From Azorhizobium doebereinerae UFLA1-100 (GTDB taxonomy: Bacteria > Pseudomonadota > Alphaproteobacteria > Rhizobiales > Xanthobacteraceae), in the NCBI RefSeq assembly GCF_000473085.1, contig NZ_AXBA01000012.1:1-56905 (forward strand): a stretch of 56,905 nucleotides of DNA. Reading direction: 5' to 3'. A model generated the notes under the pieces. The model did no database searches, was not told the DNA's origin, and saw nothing but the letters and a program-made list of their open reading frames with translations. Below are positions 9,346 through 18,117 of the stretch, in pieces (position 1 is the first letter of the stretch; each line of letters begins with the position of its first letter). Both the position numbers and the translations under genes were made by a program.

Positions 9346-9810
9346 ATGCCCGAAATCTATTGGGAGGACTTCGTGGAGGGCGACGTGAAGACGTTCGGCT
9401 CCCACGAAGTGACAGAAGCGGAGATCATCGACTTCGCCACCGCGTTCGATCCCCAGCCCATGCATCTCGATCCGGCGGCGGGCAAGGCTTCGCTGCTGGG
9501 CGGCCTCGCGGCCTCCGGCTGGCATTCCTGCGCCATCATGATGCGGCTGATCTGCGACGGCTTCCTGCTGCGTGCCGCCGGCATGGGCTCGCCCGGTGTC
9601 CAGGAAACCGTCTGGCGCGAGCCGATCCACCCCGGCGACGTGGTGACCTTGCGCCGCAAGGTGCTGGAAAGCCGCAGCTCCAAGAGCCGTCCGGAGATCG
9701 GCCTCGTCACCTTCCGCTTCGAGCTCCTGAAGCCGAAGGGCACGGTGGCCATGGACCAGACCGTGGTCATCATGTTCTCGCGGCGCAATCCGGGGGCGCG
9801 ACTGGCATGA
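9346..9810 (+). CDS. MaoC-family (hot-dog) dehydratase, first of a pair
   Basis: 154 residues from ATG 9346, which follows a strong GGAGGAAGG. The hot-dog fold is indicated by FDPQPMHLD, whose Asp/His correspond to the R-specific enoyl-CoA hydratase dyad, and by LAASGWHS. The frame stays open upstream but only this start has a ribosome site and the conserved N-terminus. The stop overlaps the next gene's start as ATGA, and the two proteins are paralogous, so they may form a heterodimer. The acyl-CoA substrate cannot be read from sequence. Confidence 0.88.
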   Translation: MPEIYWEDFVEGDVKTFGSHEVTEAEIIDFATAFDPQPMHLDPAAGKASLLGGLAASGWHSCAIMMRLICDGFLLRAAGMGSPGVQETVWREPIHPGDVVTLRRKVLESRSSKSRPEIGLVTFRFELLKPKGTVAMDQTVVIMFSRRNPGARLA

Positions 9811-10283
9811 GATTCTTCGAGGATACCGAGATCGGCAGCCGCCAGATCCTGGGCGCCCACCATTTCACCCGCGAGGAGATCATCGGCTTCGCGCAGAAGT
9901 TCGATCCGCAGCCCTTCCACGTGGATGACGAAGCCGCCCGGCGCAGCCTGTTCGGGGCTCTGTGCGCTTCCGGCTGGCACACCGCCGCCATGTGGATGCG
10001 CTGCTTCGTGGACCACCAGATGCAGGCGATGGCGCAGGCCAAGGCCGCCGGCCAGACCCCGGCCACCTTCGGGCCTTCGCCGGGCTTCAAGAACCTGCAC
10101 TGGCTGAAGCCCGTCTATGCGGGCGACACCATCACCTATGCCACCGAGGTCAAGGACAAGCAGGTGAGCAAGAGCCGCCCGAAATGGGGCCTGCTGACCG
10201 CCTACAACACCGGCACCAACCAGCATGGCGATCTGGTGATCGATTTCGAAAGCGTGGTGTTCCTGGAGCGCCGCTCGGTCTGA
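9807..10283 (+). CDS. MaoC-family (hot-dog) dehydratase, second of a pair
   Basis: 158 residues starting at the ATGA overlap with the upstream paralogue. FDPQPFHVD carries the hydratase Asp/His pair, followed by LCASGWHTA. LKPVYAGDTITY is the usual second hot-dog strand region. A roughly 25-residue insertion (about residues 72-93) distinguishes it from its neighbour. Translational coupling and similarity suggest one gene duplicated and kept as a two-subunit dehydratase. The specific pathway is unknown. Confidence 0.88.
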   Translation: MRFFEDTEIGSRQILGAHHFTREEIIGFAQKFDPQPFHVDDEAARRSLFGALCASGWHTAAMWMRCFVDHQMQAMAQAKAAGQTPATFGPSPGFKNLHWLKPVYAGDTITYATEVKDKQVSKSRPKWGLLTAYNTGTNQHGDLVIDFESVVFLERRSV

Positions 10284-10316
10284 CCGGCGCCCCAGGCATC
10301 ACGAGGCGATGGCCGC

Positions 10317-11303
10317 TCAGATGTTGAGATTGGCCATCACCGGCTCCGGATAGCGCGTGCCCGCAACCGCCGCGGGCGGGAACATGGCGTCGAGTTCCGC
10401 CACCTCCGCCGCCGACAGGCGGATCGCCGTGGCGGCCGCATTCTCCCGCAGATACTTCACCCGCCGCGTGCCGGGGATCGGGATCACGTTCGCCTGCTTG
10501 TTCAGGATCCAGGCGAGCGCGATCTGCGCCGACGTGGCCTTGCGGGCGGCGGCGAAGGCGGCGAGAGCCTCCGCGAGGCGCCGGTTCTGCTCGAATGCCG
10601 CGCCCTGGAAGCGCGGGTTGTTGCGGCGGAAGTCGTTCTCCGCCAGGCCGTCGAGGCTGGTCACGGCGCCGGTGAGGAAGGCCCGCCCGAGCGGGCTGTA
10701 GGCGACGAAGGAGGCGCCCAGTTCCGCGCACGCGGCCAGCATCCCCTCCTCGGGATCGCGGGTCCACAGGGAATATTCGGTCTGCACCGCGCTGATCGGA
10801 TGCACCGCCGCCGCCCGCCGCAGCGTCGGAACCGCGCATTCGGACAGGCCGAGGAAGCGCACCTTGCCCTCCTCCACCAGCCTCTTCATGGCGCCGACCG
10901 TGTCCTCGATGGGGGTCTTCGGGTCCACGCGGTGCTGGTAATAGAGATCGATCGTCTCGATGCCGAGACGCTTCAGGCTGGCCTCGCAGGCGCTGCGCAC
11001 ATAGGCCGGGCTGCCGTCGATGCCCAGGCGTTCGCCGTTCGGCCCGCGCACGTTGCCGAACTTGGTGGCGAGCACGACCTTGTCGCGCTTGTCGGCGAGA
11101 AAGCGGCCCAGCAGCCGCTCGTTATGGCCGGTGCCGTACATGTCGGCGGTGTCGAACAGGGTGATGCCGGCTTCCAGCGCGGCTTCCAGGGTCTCCAGCG
11201 ACTGGTCGTCGTCGCTGGCCCCGTAGAATTCGGACATGCCCATGCAGCCGAGGCCGATGGCGGACACGGAAATGCCGGTGCGACCGAGCGGACGGTGGTC
11301 CAT
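10317..11303 (-). CDS. Aldo/keto reductase
   Basis: 328 residues from [10 protein letters not shown] at 11303, preceded by GAGG; two further in-frame Met codons lie upstream. The TIM-barrel family motifs are present: catalytic Asp and Tyr in [10 protein letters not shown], Lys in LATKFG, His in YYQHRVDP, and the NADPH-binding end PIPGTRR. It resembles the AKR13/YajO-like group of NADPH-dependent reductases of aldehydes and ketones. It is monocistronic and convergent with the MaoC pair. Confidence 0.92.
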   Translation of the reverse strand: MDHRPLGRTGISVSAIGLGCMGMSEFYGASDDDQSLETLEAALEAGITLFDTADMYGTGHNERLLGRFLADKRDKVVLATKFGNVRGPNGERLGIDGSPAYVRSACEASLKRLGIETIDLYYQHRVDPKTPIEDTVGAMKRLVEEGKVRFLGLSECAVPTLRRAAAVHPISAVQTEYSLWTRDPEEGMLAACAELGASFVAYSPLGRAFLTGAVTSLDGLAENDFRRNNPRFQGAAFEQNRRLAEALAAFAAARKATSAQIALAWILNKQANVIPIPGTRRVKYLRENAAATAIRLSAAEVAELDAMFPPAAVAGTRYPEPVMANLNI

Positions 11304-11516
11304 GGTTCGCCTCATATGTCGGTATGTCAGGAAAAGCACGTCGGACAGGACGTCGCCAACGCCCGGAAGCTAAACTTGCGTGGCCCTCGCCGCAACCGCC
11401 TTCACAACCCCTTCGGCCCGCCTTCCCTTGCCGCAGATCGCCCCGGCTGCTAAGAGCCCCCTCATCGCGCGTGAATGCGCGTCCCTTTCAGCTTCAAGAT
11501 ATACAGGACGGTCATC

Positions 11517-11939
11517 ATGGCGATCGAGCGCACTTTCTCGATCATCAAGCCCGACGCGACGCGTCGCAACCTCACCGGCGCGATCAATGCGGTCATCGAG
11601 AAGGCCGGCCTGCGCATTGTCGCCCAGAAGCGCGTCCTGCTGACCCAGGCGCAGGCTGAGGCTTTCTATGCCGTGCATCGCGCGCGCCCCTTCTTCAACG
11701 ACCTCGTGTCCTTCATGATCACCGGCCCCGTCGTGGTGCAGGTGCTCGAAGGCGAGGGCGCGATCGCGAAGTATCGCGACGTGATGGGCGCCACCAACCC
11801 GGCCAATGCGGCCGAAGGCACCATCCGCAAGCTGTTCGCCGAATCCATCGAGGCCAACTCGGTCCACGGCTCCGACAGCGCCGAGAACGCCGCGATCGAG
11901 ATCGCGCAGTTCTTCTCGCAGAACGAGATCGTCGGCTGA
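11517..11939 (+). CDS. ndk: Nucleoside diphosphate kinase
   Basis: 140 residues beginning [14 protein letters not shown], the exact family N-terminus. The phosphohistidine lies in [12 protein letters not shown], and [11 protein letters not shown] and [14 protein letters not shown] are the nucleotide-binding loops. It balances NTP pools by transferring the gamma phosphate between nucleotides. The start was chosen by the conserved N-terminus; fourteen upstream in-frame residues are not family-like. Confidence 0.97.
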   Translation: MAIERTFSIIKPDATRRNLTGAINAVIEKAGLRIVAQKRVLLTQAQAEAFYAVHRARPFFNDLVSFMITGPVVVQVLEGEGAIAKYRDVMGATNPANAAEGTIRKLFAESIEANSVHGSDSAENAAIEIAQFFSQNEIVG

Positions 11940-12053
11940 CGTGAACTCAGGCGCGGCAGGGCAAGCTTCGCCGCGCCTGGATTTTCGCACCGGACCGCCA
12001 CGCGGAATGTCCGGTTTTGATTGTTTCCGCCCAGGGCTTCCCTTAGCCTGACG

Positions 12054-12097
12054 TTGGGGTATGTATCCCCAAACGGGGGCTGGGCGCCAGGCACCCC
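12054..12097 (+). promoter_or_regulatory. Two adjacent hairpins in the leader of the first TerC gene
   Basis: TTGGGG-TATGTAT-CCCCAA (12054-12072) is followed two bases later by a longer stem, GGGGGCTGG paired with CCAGGCACCCC (12075-12097). They lie 32-75 bases before the TerC-family start. TerC/YjbE genes are often under the Mn2+-sensing yybP-ykoY riboswitch, but I could not match its conserved loops here. The first hairpin could also end ndk, although no T run follows. Confidence 0.35.
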
Positions 12098-12128
12098 AAG
12101 ACCTGATGCTTGAGGGAGGGCCATACGC

Positions 12129-12830
12129 ATGCTTTTCAGCTCGCCCGAATTTTGGATCGCCTTCGTCCAGATCATCTGGATCAACGTGCTGCTGTCCGGC
12201 GACAACGCCGTGGTGATCGCCATGGCCTGCCGCTCGCTGCCGGACCGGGCGCGAAAGTGGGGCATCGTCCTCGGCTCGGGCGTGGCCGTCGGCCTGCGCA
12301 TCGTTTTCACCGGCATCGTCGCGACCCTGCTCGCCCTGCCCTGGCTGAAGGTGGTGGGGTCCCTCGCGCTGTTCTACATCGCCGTGGATCTCGCCCTGCC
12401 CAATGAGGACGGCGAGGAAGCCGTGCAGGCCAGCGAAAGCCTGTGGCGGGCCGTGGGCACCGTGGCCCTGGCCGATGTCTTCATGAGCCTCGACAACGTG
12501 GTCGCGGTGGCTGCCGTCGCCCATGGCGACCTGCTGCTGCTGGCCCTTGGCCTCGCCATCTCCATTCCGCTCATCGTCGCCGGCTCGTCGCTGGTGATGA
12601 CCCTGCTGGATCGGTTTCCCATCCTTGTCTGGGCCGGCGCGGCGCTGCTGGGCTGGGTCGCGGGTGAGATGCTCCTGAGCGACACCGCCATCACCAGCCG
12701 CATCGGCGGCGTCGAAGTGGCGGCCCATTGGTCGCACATCACAGCCGCTGCCGGCGCCGCGTTCGTCGTGGTCGTCGCCTGGAGCTGGAGCCGCCTGCGC
12801 GGACGCAACCACCCCCGCAACGCCGCTTAG
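12129..12830 (+). CDS. TerC/YjbE-family integral membrane protein, copy 1
   Basis: 233 residues with about seven hydrophobic segments. Two repeated motifs with intramembrane acidic residues mark the TerC fold: LLSGDNAVVIAMACR near the N-terminus and DVFMSLDNVVAVAAVA in the middle. Family members act in metal (often Mn2+) export or metalation of exported proteins. A basic tail (RLRGRNHPR) ends the protein. A close paralogue follows 108 bp downstream on the same strand. Confidence 0.88.
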   Translation: MLFSSPEFWIAFVQIIWINVLLSGDNAVVIAMACRSLPDRARKWGIVLGSGVAVGLRIVFTGIVATLLALPWLKVVGSLALFYIAVDLALPNEDGEEAVQASESLWRAVGTVALADVFMSLDNVVAVAAVAHGDLLLLALGLAISIPLIVAGSSLVMTLLDRFPILVWAGAALLGWVAGEMLLSDTAITSRIGGVEVAAHWSHITAAAGAAFVVVVAWSWSRLRGRNHPRNAA

Positions 12831-12938
12831 CCATCGCGCCACCCCTCAGGGGCAGCATTTCGTTTCGGACAGATCACATGACGCAACGTCACACTCCTTC
12901 AGGGGGATCGTGGCGCGAACGTCGTAAGAGGATGTGGC

Positions 12939-13676
12939 ATGGATTTCGATAGTCCCACCTTCTGGCTTTCCCTGCTTCAGATCATCTGGATCGATCTGCT
13001 CCTCTCCGGGGACAATGCGGTGGTGATCGCCCTCGCCTGCCGCTCGCTTCCGCCGGGACAGCGGCGCTGGGGCATCCTGCTGGGCGCCGGGGCGGCGGTC
13101 GGGCTGCGCATCGTCTTCGCCCTCGCCATCTCCTATCTGCTCGGCGTGCCGCTGCTGAAGATCGCCGGCGGCCTGCTGCTGCTGTGGATCGCGGTCAAGC
13201 TGGTACTGACCGAGGAAGAGAGCGCCCACACCATCGCCGCCGCCGACAGCCTCTGGCGGGCCGTGCGCACCATCGCCATCGCCGACGCGGTGATGAGCCT
13301 GGACAATGTGGTGGCCATCGCCGCCGCATCCCGCGGCCATCCGGAGCTGTTCATCTTCGGCCTGCTGCTGACCATCCCGCTGATCGTGGCCGGCTCTCAG
13401 TTGGTCCTGGCCCTGCTCCAGCGCCTGCCGGCCCTGGTATGGGCGGGCGCCGCCCTGCTCGGCTTCATCGCCGGCGAGATGCTGGTGAGCGACGTCGTGT
13501 CCGTGGACCTGCTGCGCGGCATCGACCCCCATTGGGTGAAGGCTGACGAGGAGGCACCGGGCGGCGTCGGGCCGGCCAAGCTGCCGCATTACGTGGCCGG
13601 CGGCCTCGGCGCCCTGTTCGTGCTGGCGTTCGGCTTTGCCCTGCGCGGACGGCGCATGGCGGCCCACAACGCATAA
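12939..13676 (+). CDS. TerC/YjbE-family integral membrane protein, copy 2
   Basis: 245 residues, collinear with the preceding gene. It has the same DNAVVIALACRSLP and DAVMSLDNVVAIAAAS motifs and the same seven-helix pattern. It differs by an extra loop before the last helix (about residues 190-215). A local tandem duplication is the simplest explanation. A GGCGGTG-CACCGCC hairpin follows its stop. Confidence 0.88.
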   Translation: MDFDSPTFWLSLLQIIWIDLLLSGDNAVVIALACRSLPPGQRRWGILLGAGAAVGLRIVFALAISYLLGVPLLKIAGGLLLLWIAVKLVLTEEESAHTIAAADSLWRAVRTIAIADAVMSLDNVVAIAAASRGHPELFIFGLLLTIPLIVAGSQLVLALLQRLPALVWAGAALLGFIAGEMLVSDVVSVDLLRGIDPHWVKADEEAPGGVGPAKLPHYVAGGLGALFVLAFGFALRGRRMAAHNA

Positions 13677-13682
13677 GGCGAA

Positions 13683-13700
13683 GGCGGTGCCTGCACCGCC
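13683..13700 (+). terminator. Hairpin after the TerC pair
   Basis: GGCGGTG-CCTG-CACCGCC is a perfect seven-base-pair stem starting seven bases after the stop. No long T run follows (TCTGTCCCC), so intrinsic termination would be weak. It could equally be an mRNA 3'-end stabiliser. Confidence 0.4.
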
Positions 13701-13774
13701 TCTGTCCCCGCCCGGCCCGGCGGGTGTCTTCGCAAGCCGGCTTCGCGCTATAAGGATGGCGAGGAGCCCCGCTT

Positions 13775-15889
13775 ATGAACCAGCACGTCCCCGCCCGGGC
13801 GGCCCAGACGCTGATGCGCGCGTCCGCCTGCCCGCATGATTGCCCGTCCACCTGCGCCCTTGAAGTTGAGGTGCTGGACGGCAGCCGCATCGGCCGGGTG
13901 CGCGGGGCCAAGGACAACAGCTACACGGCCGGCGTCATCTGCGCCAAGGTGGCCCGCTATGCCGAGCGTATCGATCATCCCGAACGGCTGATGCACCCGC
14001 TGCGCCGGGTGGGACCGAAGGGCTCAGGTCAGTTCGAGCGCATCTCCTGGGACGAGGCGCTGGACCGGGTGGCCGAGGGCCTGCTGGCCGCCGAGCGCAC
14101 CCACGGCGCGGAAAGCGTGTGGCCCTATTATTATGCCGGCACCATGGGCCTCGTGATGCGCGACGGCATCAACCGGCTGACCCACGCCAAGAAATACTCC
14201 CGCTTCTTCTCCAGCATCTGCGTGAACCCGGCCTGGAGCGGCTATATCGCCGGCACCGGCCGCCTCGGCGGCGCCGACCCGCGCGAAATGGCCGTTTCCG
14301 ACCTTGTCGTCATCTGGGGCACCAATGCGGTGGCCACCCAGGTCAATGTGATGACCCACGCGGTGAAGGCGCGGAAGGAGCGCGGCGCGAAGATCGCGGT
14401 GGTGGACGTCTATCGCACCCCCACCATGGAGCAGGCGGACATCCCGCTGCTCATCCGCCCCGGCACCGACGGCGCGCTCGCCTGCGCCGTCATGCACGTG
14501 CTGTTCCGCGACAATCGCGCGGACCGGGCCTATCTCGCCCGCTACGCCAACGATGTCGCGGAATTCGAAGCCCACCTCGCGACCCGCACGCCGGCCTGGG
14601 CGGCGGCCATCACCGGCCTGCCGGTGGATGAGATCGAGGCCTTCGCCAAGCTCGTCGGCGAGACGCCGCGCAGCTTCTTCCGCATCGGCTACGGCCTCTC
14701 CCGCAGCCGCAACGGCGCGGTCAACATGCACGCCATCGCCTCCATCCCGGTGGTTTCAGGGGCTTGGCAGCACGAGGGCGGCGGCGCCTTCCATTCCAAT
14801 TCCGGCATCTTCCGCACCCGCAAGACCATGATCGAGGGCCTGGACATCCTCGATCCCAAGGTCCGCCAGCTCGACCAGTCGCGCATCGGCGCGATCCTCA
14901 CCGGCGACCCGGAGGTGCTGGCGGGCGGGCCGCCGGTCACCGCCATGCTGATCCAGAACACCAATCCCATGAGCATCGCCCCCGACCAGGAGCGGGTGAA
15001 GCGGGGCTTCGCGCGGGACGACCTGTTCGTGGCGGTGCACGAGCAGTTTCTCACCGAGACCGCCCGGCAGGCGGACATCGTGCTGCCCGCCACCATGTTC
15101 ACCGAGCATGACGACCTCTACCAGGGCGGCGGCCACCAGCACCTGCTGCTGGGGGCCAAGCTGGTGGACCCGCCGGGCGAATGCCGCTCCAACCACGCGG
15201 TCATCGGCGAGATCGCCAAGCGCGTGGGCGCCGAGCATCCCGGCTTTTCCATGAGCCCGCGCGAGCTGATCGACTGGACGCTGAACGCGTCCCAGCGCGG
15301 CTCGCTGGCGCACCTGGAGGCGGCGCGCTTCCTCGATATCCAGCCAGATTTCGAGAGCGCCCATTTCCTCACCGGCTTCGGACACAAGGACGGGCGCTAC
15401 CGCCTGAAGCCCGACTGGCGCCGCCCGCCCATCCCCTCCCCGGCGCTGTTCGGCCCGTGGGAGGAGATGCCGGAATTCCCCGACCATTGGGCGGTGATCG
15501 AGGAGGCGACGCTGGAGCATCCGTTCCGTCTGGTGACAGCCCCGGCGCGCAACTTCCTCAACTCCACCTTCAACGAGACACCCACCTCGATGAAGCGCGA
15601 GGGTGGGCCGACGCTGCTCATCCATCCGGAAGATGCTGCGGCGCGCGGCATCGCGGCGGGCGATCGCGTGGAGGTGCGCAATCCGCGCGGGGCGGTGGTG
15701 CTTCAGGCGCGGCTGTTCGACGGGCTCCGGCGCGGCGTCGTGGTGGCTGAGCAGATCCACCCGAATTTCGCCCATGAAGGCGGGCGCGGCATCAATTCGC
15801 TGACCGGCGCCGATCCGGTGGCGCCGGTGGGCGGGGCGGCCTTCCACGACAACCGTGTGGACGTGGTGCGGCTGGATCCTGCCGCCTGA
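13775..15889 (+). CDS. Molybdopterin-dependent oxidoreductase (DMSO reductase superfamily)
   Basis: 704 residues. An N-terminal [4Fe-4S] site is formed by ACPHDCPSTC and the later GVICAK cysteine. Molybdopterin-binding segments follow (VVIWGTNAVATQ, IQNTNPMSIAPDQ) and then a C-terminal molydopterin dinucleotide-binding domain. There is no Tat-type twin-arginine signal, so it is probably cytoplasmic, as in assimilatory or BisC-like enzymes. No small subunit or membrane anchor gene is adjacent, and the substrate is unknown. The ATG at 13775 is the furthest upstream; MRASACPHDC could be an alternative start. Confidence 0.88.
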   Translation: MNQHVPARAAQTLMRASACPHDCPSTCALEVEVLDGSRIGRVRGAKDNSYTAGVICAKVARYAERIDHPERLMHPLRRVGPKGSGQFERISWDEALDRVAEGLLAAERTHGAESVWPYYYAGTMGLVMRDGINRLTHAKKYSRFFSSICVNPAWSGYIAGTGRLGGADPREMAVSDLVVIWGTNAVATQVNVMTHAVKARKERGAKIAVVDVYRTPTMEQADIPLLIRPGTDGALACAVMHVLFRDNRADRAYLARYANDVAEFEAHLATRTPAWAAAITGLPVDEIEAFAKLVGETPRSFFRIGYGLSRSRNGAVNMHAIASIPVVSGAWQHEGGGAFHSNSGIFRTRKTMIEGLDILDPKVRQLDQSRIGAILTGDPEVLAGGPPVTAMLIQNTNPMSIAPDQERVKRGFARDDLFVAVHEQFLTETARQADIVLPATMFTEHDDLYQGGGHQHLLLGAKLVDPPGECRSNHAVIGEIAKRVGAEHPGFSMSPRELIDWTLNASQRGSLAHLEAARFLDIQPDFESAHFLTGFGHKDGRYRLKPDWRRPPIPSPALFGPWEEMPEFPDHWAVIEEATLEHPFRLVTAPARNFLNSTFNETPTSMKREGGPTLLIHPEDAAARGIAAGDRVEVRNPRGAVVLQARLFDGLRRGVVVAEQIHPNFAHEGGRGINSLTGADPVAPVGGAAFHDNRVDVVRLDPAA

Positions 15890-15907
15890 AGCGCGGGCGC
15901 CGCAGGC

Positions 15908-16557
15908 TCAGACCCGCGGCACCACCAGCACGTCGCGGGGCGGGCGCTCGCCCTCCACGACGGTCCGCTCATTCTCCACCTTCAGGCGGCCCGAGGCCAG
16001 CAGCGCGAGACCCTTGGGATAGATCACGTGCTCCTGCTCCAGCACGCGGGCGGCCAGCGCATCCGGCGTGTCGTCGCCGCGCACGGGCACGGCGGCCTGG
16101 AGGATGATCGGCCCCTCGTCCATCTCGGCGCGGACGAAATGCACCGTGCAGCCATGCACGCGCACGCCCGCCCCAAGGGCGCGGGCGTGGGTGTCGAGCC
16201 CCTTGAAGCTCGGCAGCAGCGAGGGATGCACGTTGATCATGCGGTCGCGCCAGCGCTCCACCAGCCAGGGGGTGAGGAGGCGCATGAAGCCGGCGAGGCA
16301 GATGATCTCGATGCCGGCGATGCGCAGATTGGCGTCCAGCGCCGCGTCGAACGCGATGCGGTCGGCAAAATCCCGGTGGCTGAGCACCAGCGTCTCGATG
16401 CCGTGCTCCCGCGCGAAGTCGAGGCCCGCCGCATCGGCGCGGTTGGACAGCACGAGCGCGATCTCGGCCGGAAAATCAGGATCCTGCGCGGCCTTCACCA
16501 GCGCGGCCATGTTCGAGCCGCGCCCGGAGATGAGCACGGCGGTGCGCTTGCGCCCGC

Positions 16558-16561
<4 letters not shown>
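15908..16561 (-). CDS. purN: Phosphoribosylglycinamide formyltransferase
   Basis: 217 residues. It converts GAR to formyl-GAR with 10-formyl-THF, the third step of purine synthesis. [13 protein letters not shown] is the phosphate-binding N-terminus. [27 protein letters not shown] (catalytic Asn/His region) and [13 protein letters not shown] (catalytic Asp) follow. Its start overlaps the purM stop by four bases, so translation is coupled. Confidence 0.96.
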
Positions 16562-17628
<1,067 letters not shown>

Positions 17629-18117
17629 TCCATCCTCGCGCCGTCCACGCGGCGGGTCTTTGCCCGCGTGCGCCAAGCGCGCGGCTTAGCCGCGAACCGC
17701 GCGCGAGGCAAGGCGCGGCTTTGCAGGGCATGCCCGAGCATAGCGCAATGATCCCCCGATGCCGGCACCGGCCGGCGGCGCCCATTCGCGGCCGGTAGCG
17801 CTGCCTCCGGGGAACGCCCCTCTGCGGCGGGCACCGCAGGCCAGTTGCCGGGCCGCCGAGAAATCTGCCCGCTTGGCCGAGACGCCCGCGCCGGGTCAGC
17901 CATGTATTTCAAAATGTAACAGCCCGCGGCAACCGCCGTTTCTCCGCGAAATGCCCGGCACGGCAAGATTTGTCCGCGCGAGATAGCGAGCGCTGTTTCG
18001 AGCCCGCAACAATCCGGCCAATTTTGGCGCGGGCAGACACGCCGGCCCCCGCTGACGCTGCGCCAGTGACGTGATAGTGCTTCGCCACCGCTGGGAGGTA
18101 ATGAGGAGCCGGTTTCC
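17629..18117. other. 489-bp intergenic region between purM and a secreted-protein gene
   Basis: Divergent promoter region for purMN (leftwards) and the large secreted protein (rightwards). It holds an AT-richer spot around 17904-17925 (TATTTCAAAATGTAA) that could contain a promoter, and a GGGAGG/GAGGAG stretch just before 18118. I see no gene, RNA or repeat in it. Confidence 0.5.

Noticed and set aside
12051-12128. yybP-ykoY manganese riboswitch before the TerC gene
   Set aside because: Expected from gene family, but the conserved loop sequences of that riboswitch could not be found; only generic hairpins are seen. A covariance search would decide.
17629-18117. Purine riboswitch or a small gene upstream of purM
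   Set aside because: No conserved aptamer pattern and no frame with a ribosome site; frames there are high-GC shadows.
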